A DNA stretch of 9,911 nt from JAEZKC01 sp046538945 (GTDB taxonomy: Bacteria; Fibrobacterota; Chitinivibrionia; Chitinivibrionales; Chitinispirillaceae): NCBI GenBank assembly GCA_046538945.1, contig JBKHHW010000112.1:1-9911 (forward strand), in the 5' to 3' direction. This document shows, one piece after another, positions 6,894 to 9,911 of the stretch. Numbering within the stretch: the stretch's first letter is position 1; each line of letters opens with the position of its first letter. Below the pieces are notes generated by a model. The model ran no database searches. It was not told the origin of the DNA and saw only the letters and a list, made by a program, of their open reading frames with translations. The translations under genes were made by a program, and so were the position numbers.

Positions 6894-7871
6894 TCAGAGC
6901 TTTTTGCCGACTTTCTTTTTCAAGTCGGCTCCTTTCCGCACCAGTACGGAAACCGGCGATATTGTCATACTGAGAAATTCCGCTATCACACTTATCGGCA
7001 GAAGTTCCCCGATATGAGCTTGATGGCAAAATTCCGCCCTGGCATCGGAGCGGACATTCTTTTTACCCCGCCACATCAGCTCTTCCAGAGTTATTTCGAA
7101 TTTTGTACAGATTTTATCTGCAGTCTGTTTTAGAACATAGTCGTAATCTGCTTTACGATGTAAGCGGTATTTCCTTAGTTTATGCTGTTCCATAGCTTTT
7201 TTGACATATTCAGGGTCACCTATAACTCCCGGCCATCCCTTACAGGAACCTTCAATCTCCGTTGACTCCCTTTCTGGAAGTAAACCAGCCGTTTCTGAAT
7301 TTGAAAGATCATATCCTTCAGAAAGGTACTTGAAATAGTTTTCCACAGCTTCTTTTTCACTTTCTCCGAACCGGCGTAAAGCTTCTTTTCTGTTCTGAAA
7401 AGCTTTTCCCCGGTTCGATTCATTACCTAATAAAAAGCCGTGGCCGCACCATGTCCAGTTACCTAGTTGTTCGAGGGTTTTCACATTGCCCGCCCGTAAC
7501 GGGTTGAGGTGTATATATTTGATGAGCTGGGCAGCATAGTTTTGATCTTGGCAGAGGACGGATTTGAATCTATCCTGAAAGAGGTAGCCTCTTCTCCCAT
7601 GCCTCTTATTATAGTATCGGGCGTAACCACTGTTCAGTGGCTGCATCAACATGGCCATCGGCAAGTGATTTGTTTGCACCAGAAGGTGAAAGTGCGTGTC
7701 CATGAGAGTCCAGGCAAAACATTTATATCCGGTAATGTTGAGATAGTTCGCAAGCCGGGACAGGAATTCGCTTCTGTCCTGGTCGTCAATGAATAAATTT
7801 TTACCTTCGATACAGTGTGCCATGATATGCGCAAGAGCTCCTGGTGCTTCGATGCGGTTCGTTCTGGGCAT
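6894..7871 (-). CDS. IS200-like (Y1, REP-associated type) transposase with DnaA-like C-terminal region
   Basis: The 325-residue product is a single-strand DNA transposase of the Y1_Tnp/RAYT kind. It opens with the family signature MPRTNRIEAPGALAHIM. The HUH metal site is THFHLLV (H60, H62), the likely catalytic tyrosine is Y119 in KYIHLNPLRAG, and GYLFQDRFKS (95-104) is another conserved block. The expected active-site residues are all present. The part after about residue 230 (TADKICTKFEITLEELMWRGKK, then an ISVIAEFLSM helix-turn-helix-like stretch) resembles the DnaA C-terminal DNA-binding region found in some members. An upstream in-frame ATG at 7901 has no Shine-Dalgarno; the ATG at 7871 has AAGGA about 9 bases upstream and gives the canonical N-terminus, so it was chosen. 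The gene is flanked on both sides by inverted motif copies, which are likely its recognition sequence. Confidence 0.9.
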   Translation of the reverse strand: MPRTNRIEAPGALAHIMAHCIEGKNLFIDDQDRSEFLSRLANYLNITGYKCFAWTLMDTHFHLLVQTNHLPMAMLMQPLNSGYARYYNKRHGRRGYLFQDRFKSVLCQDQNYAAQLIKYIHLNPLRAGNVKTLEQLGNWTWCGHGFLLGNESNRGKAFQNRKEALRRFGESEKEAVENYFKYLSEGYDLSNSETAGLLPERESTEIEGSCKGWPGVIGDPEYVKKAMEQHKLRKYRLHRKADYDYVLKQTADKICTKFEITLEELMWRGKKNVRSDARAEFCHQAHIGELLPISVIAEFLSMTISPVSVLVRKGADLKKKVGKKL

Positions 7872-7999
7872 GATGGGTTTCCTTTTTGATTTTGAATACA
7901 TATCAAATCAGGCTGCTTCAATAAAGCAAATCAATTGCCACTCACGTTTATCTCTGTTTTTATCAAAATGGGCTGTTTTGTTCTCCTGGATAATTGATG

Positions 8000-8050
8000 A
8001 TTTCTCAACAATGAGAAATGTTATGCGAAATTCGATACCAGTTAGGTATC
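8000..8050. repeat. Two perfect hairpins upstream of the transposase
   Basis: ATTTCTCA/TGAGAAAT (8000-8007 with 8012-8019, loop of four) and GATACC/GGTATC (8034-8039 with 8045-8050, loop of five) lie side by side just inside the right motif copies. They could be part of the element end or control the transposase transcript. The rest of the 7872-8209 gap is A/T-rich with no gene. Confidence 0.6.
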
Positions 8051-8071
8051 TGGAGAATTAAGACTCAAACG

Positions 8072-8085
8072 GTTAGTCCGTCCCC
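8072..8085 (+). repeat. REP-like motif copy 5
   Basis: An exact GTTAGTCCGTCCCC. It lies 22 bases after the second hairpin and is inverted relative to copies 2-4 on the other side of the transposase. Confidence 0.85.
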
Positions 8086-8127
8086 GGGTGTCGCGTTCCT
8101 CTGAAATCGGGATCAAAACCTAATTCG

Positions 8128-8141
8128 ATTAGTCCGTCCCC
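8128..8141 (+). repeat. REP-like motif copy 6
   Basis: ATTAGTCCGTCCCC, the motif with its first base changed. It is 56 bases after copy 5 in the same orientation and lies about 70 bases before the PhoH start codon. Confidence 0.85.
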
Positions 8142-8209
8142 GAAAATTCCCCTCCACACTTCCACCCATATATGCCCAGAACCTATCTTACTTCCCAGGG
8201 GAGGAATAG

Positions 8210-9595
8210 ATGAGCAGAACGGTCAACAACAGCAGCCTAAAAAACAAAACAACCCGTCGGGTTACCAAAAAAAGTAAAAAGATCTTCGTCCTGGACACCA
8301 ATGTCATGCTTCATGACAGTTCCTGCATCTACCAGTTTGATGAACATGATGTGGTGATACCCATAACCGTTCTTGAAGAACTGGATCAGTTCAAAAAGGG
8401 TAACGAAACTCTCAACTATCATGCACGCGAATGCCTCCGCGCTCTCGATGCAATCAGTGCAGACAATCTTTTCACACAGGGAGTTCAGATCGGTCCCCGC
8501 ATGGGGAAGATTTCTGTCCGGCTGGAAAGGGAATTCACCCCTGATTTCTCATTGAACTTCTCCACGGGTGTTCCTGATCACCACATTCTTCATATAGCTT
8601 ATACTCTTTCAAAAGAGCAGCCTCAGTATCAGGTGATTCTGGTTACCAAAGATGTCAATCTGCGCATGAAAGCCAAATCCATCGGACTGCAGGCTGAGGA
8701 CTACACAACTGATCATGTCAGGGATGTTTCCGCCCTTTTCAAAGGCTACCGGCTGCTTGACGGAGCTCCCGAAGAGCTTATCACAACCCTTTACGAAGCT
8801 CCCTTCAGTGCTGAAGCCGGTGTTCTGGGAAAGCAGTGCGAGGATATGGTTTCAAATGAATACCTCATACTCAGAAACGGAAGAAAATCCGCTTTGGCTG
8901 TCTACGATTCCGAGTTCAATTCTCTGCGCAGAGTGGATAAAATATCCGCCTACGGTATTATGCCCCGCAATGCGGAGCAGACCTTTGCACTTGATGCTCT
9001 GATGAACGACGATATCCGGCTTGTAACTGTTTCCGGAAAGGCGGGAACGGGGAAAACACTCCTCGCTCTGGCCGCGGCTCTGGAACGTAGACGTTACTAC
9101 CGGCAAATCTTCATGGCCCGCCCCGTCATTCCTCTGAGCAACCGCGATATCGGCTTTCTTCCCGGCGATATCAATTCCAAGCTTAATCCCTATATGCAGC
9201 CGCTTTTCGACAATCTGGGTGTCATACAGAATCAGTTCCCCGAAAATGACCCTAAACACAAAAAAATCCGGGAACTTCTCGACAATGAAAAACTGGTGAT
9301 AGAGGCACTCTCGTACATTCGAGGCAGAAGTCTGGTCAAAGTCTTTTTCATCGTCGATGAAGCTCAGAATCTCACTCCACACGAAGTCAAGACGATTATC
9401 ACCAGGGCTGGGGAAGGGGCCAAGATAGTGTTTACCGGGGATCTGTTCCAGATTGATCACCCTTACCTCGACAGTCAATCGAATGGACTCAGTTACCTCA
9501 TTGAGAAGATGCAGGGGCAGAAACTGCATGCTCATATAAACCTGCAGAAAGGTGAACGGAGCGAACTGGCGGAACTGGCCAGCAATCTTCTTTAG
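8210..9595 (+). CDS. phoH: PIN-domain PhoH-family ATPase (PhoH2/YlaK type)
   Basis: The 461-residue protein joins an N-terminal PIN ribonuclease domain (about 24-175) to a C-terminal PhoH P-loop ATPase (about 250-461). This is the PhoH2 arrangement, a family reported to have ATP-dependent RNA unwinding and cleavage activity. PIN acidic residues are D29 (LDTNV), E56/E57 (LEELD), D123 (PDHHI) and D148 (TKD). The ATPase shows Walker A GKAGTGKT (276-283), the PhoH block ARPVIPLSNRDIGFLPGD (303-320), Walker B VFFIVDEAQN (378-387) and FTGDLFQID (408-416). All key residues are intact and the length is normal for the family. GGGGAGGAA lies just upstream of the ATG, a strong Shine-Dalgarno. There is no cotranscribed partner; a motif copy and the transposase lie upstream and a hairpin follows the stop. 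Confidence 0.94.
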   Translation: MSRTVNNSSLKNKTTRRVTKKSKKIFVLDTNVMLHDSSCIYQFDEHDVVIPITVLEELDQFKKGNETLNYHARECLRALDAISADNLFTQGVQIGPRMGKISVRLEREFTPDFSLNFSTGVPDHHILHIAYTLSKEQPQYQVILVTKDVNLRMKAKSIGLQAEDYTTDHVRDVSALFKGYRLLDGAPEELITTLYEAPFSAEAGVLGKQCEDMVSNEYLILRNGRKSALAVYDSEFNSLRRVDKISAYGIMPRNAEQTFALDALMNDDIRLVTVSGKAGTGKTLLALAAALERRRYYRQIFMARPVIPLSNRDIGFLPGDINSKLNPYMQPLFDNLGVIQNQFPENDPKHKKIRELLDNEKLVIEALSYIRGRSLVKVFFIVDEAQNLTPHEVKTIITRAGEGAKIVFTGDLFQIDHPYLDSQSNGLSYLIEKMQGQKLHAHINLQKGERSELAELASNLL

Positions 9596-9603
9596 TACTT
9601 GCG

Positions 9604-9649
9604 GGATTTTTATGACTATGCGGCGTTAAACTGTTTAGCATGAAAATCC
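9604..9649 (+). terminator. Long stem-loop after the PhoH gene
   Basis: GGATTTTTATG (9604-9614) pairs with CATGAAAATCC (9639-9649) over 11 bp with a single G-T wobble. The 24-base loop contains a second small palindrome, TAAACTGTTTA (9627-9637). It starts 8 bases after the stop codon, so it may end PhoH transcription or protect the 3' end, although no T run follows. Confidence 0.5.
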
Positions 9650-9780
9650 GTGCAGCCGCGGCTCTGAAGTCATCTTCCTGGATGTTTTCCACGCCTTCCC
9701 GGACAAATTCCGGAATTTTCTTTTCCAACCAGTTCGAAAAGAAGCGTTCGCATTATTCAGAAGGTATCCTGAGACTGCCC

Positions 9781-9911
9781 GCAAGGAGTTAGTCCGTCCC
9801 CATCTGTTGGCCTTAAGGATAGCCGCAAGGAGTTAGTCCGTCCCCATCGGTTGTCCTGAGGATAGCCGCAAGGAGTTAGTCCGTCCCCATCGGTTGGCCT
9901 TGAGGATAGCC
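9781..9911 (+). repeat. Tandem array of 43-44-bp units, each with a REP-like motif (copies 7-9)
   Basis: Three head-to-tail units (9781-9824, 9825-9867, 9868-9911; 44, 43 and 44 bp) are nearly identical, differing at a few positions and by one base of length. Each begins GCAAGGA and carries an exact GTTAGTCCGTCCCC (9788-9801, 9832-9845, 9875-9888). Each ends near CCTTGAGGATAGCC or a close variant. The end of one unit and the start of the next can pair (CCTT with AAGG, loop of about ten bases). A degenerate partial unit seems to precede it at about 9763-9780. The array reaches the window edge and may continue. Confidence 0.9.

Larger units (their letters stand above)
6611..8141. mobile_element. 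RAYT-type transposase element flanked by inverted REP-like motifs
   Basis: The transposase gene lies between three motif copies on the left, reading GGGGACGGACTA on the plus strand, and two on the right, reading TTAGTCCGTCCCC. The two sets are therefore inverted relative to each other. Hairpins accompany both sides (6611-6623; 8000-8019; 8034-8050). This is the layout known for REP-associated tyrosine transposases and their REP sequences. The true ends are not defined: no target-site duplication or classical terminal inverted repeat was found, and the outer limits given are simply the outermost hairpin and motif. The bases between the left motifs and the transposase stop (6704-6893) hold no gene that I can see. 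Confidence 0.6.

Noticed and set aside
7872..7901. Ten-residue N-terminal extension of the transposase
   Set aside because: The ATG at 7901 has no Shine-Dalgarno, and the family normally starts at the MPR sequence encoded from 7871.
8852..9535. 227-residue minus-strand reading frame
   Set aside because: It lies entirely antisense to the PhoH gene, whose motifs are all intact; a shadow frame.
9781..9911. CRISPR array
   Set aside because: The whole 43-44-bp unit is repeated almost identically, leaving no unique spacers, and no cas gene is nearby.

Overview
The window looks like a chromosomal segment of a Gram-negative bacterium of intermediate G+C. An outer membrane is implied by an exported beta-barrel-like protein. 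The combination of a membrane-anchored Ser/Thr protein kinase, a secreted lamin-tail protein ending in a FlgD-like Ig domain, and a PIN-PhoH ATPase would fit Fibrobacterota/Chitinivibrionia-type or neighbouring FCB or delta-type lineages. The sequence alone does not fix the phylum.

Left part (1-4813): the tail of an ankyrin-repeat gene converges on a kinase gene (minus strand, TTG start). The kinase is divergent from a two-gene operon in which a lamin-tail/FlgD-Ig secreted protein overlaps by 10 bases with a small exported, probably beta-barrel, protein. The two operon products probably act together at the cell envelope. The operon ends in a hairpin terminator that can work in both directions.

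Middle (4774-6605): a gene-free stretch holds a candidate structured RNA, most likely on the minus strand, with its own possible promoter and a shared terminator. Next come a PRC-barrel/YsnF-type (DUF2382) stress-protein gene, a long leader, and a small very acidic protein of unknown role whose stop codon lies inside a perfect 10-bp hairpin.

Right part (6611-9911): an IS200-like (Y1, REP-associated type) transposase gene is bracketed by short copies of GTTAGTCCGTCCCC in inverted orientation, three on the left and two on the right. More copies lie at 5979 and in a 43-44-bp tandem array that reaches the window end, giving nine in all. Between the element and the array is an intact PIN-PhoH gene. 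The transposase plus its dispersed motif looks like a REP/RAYT-type system and is the most interesting part of the window.
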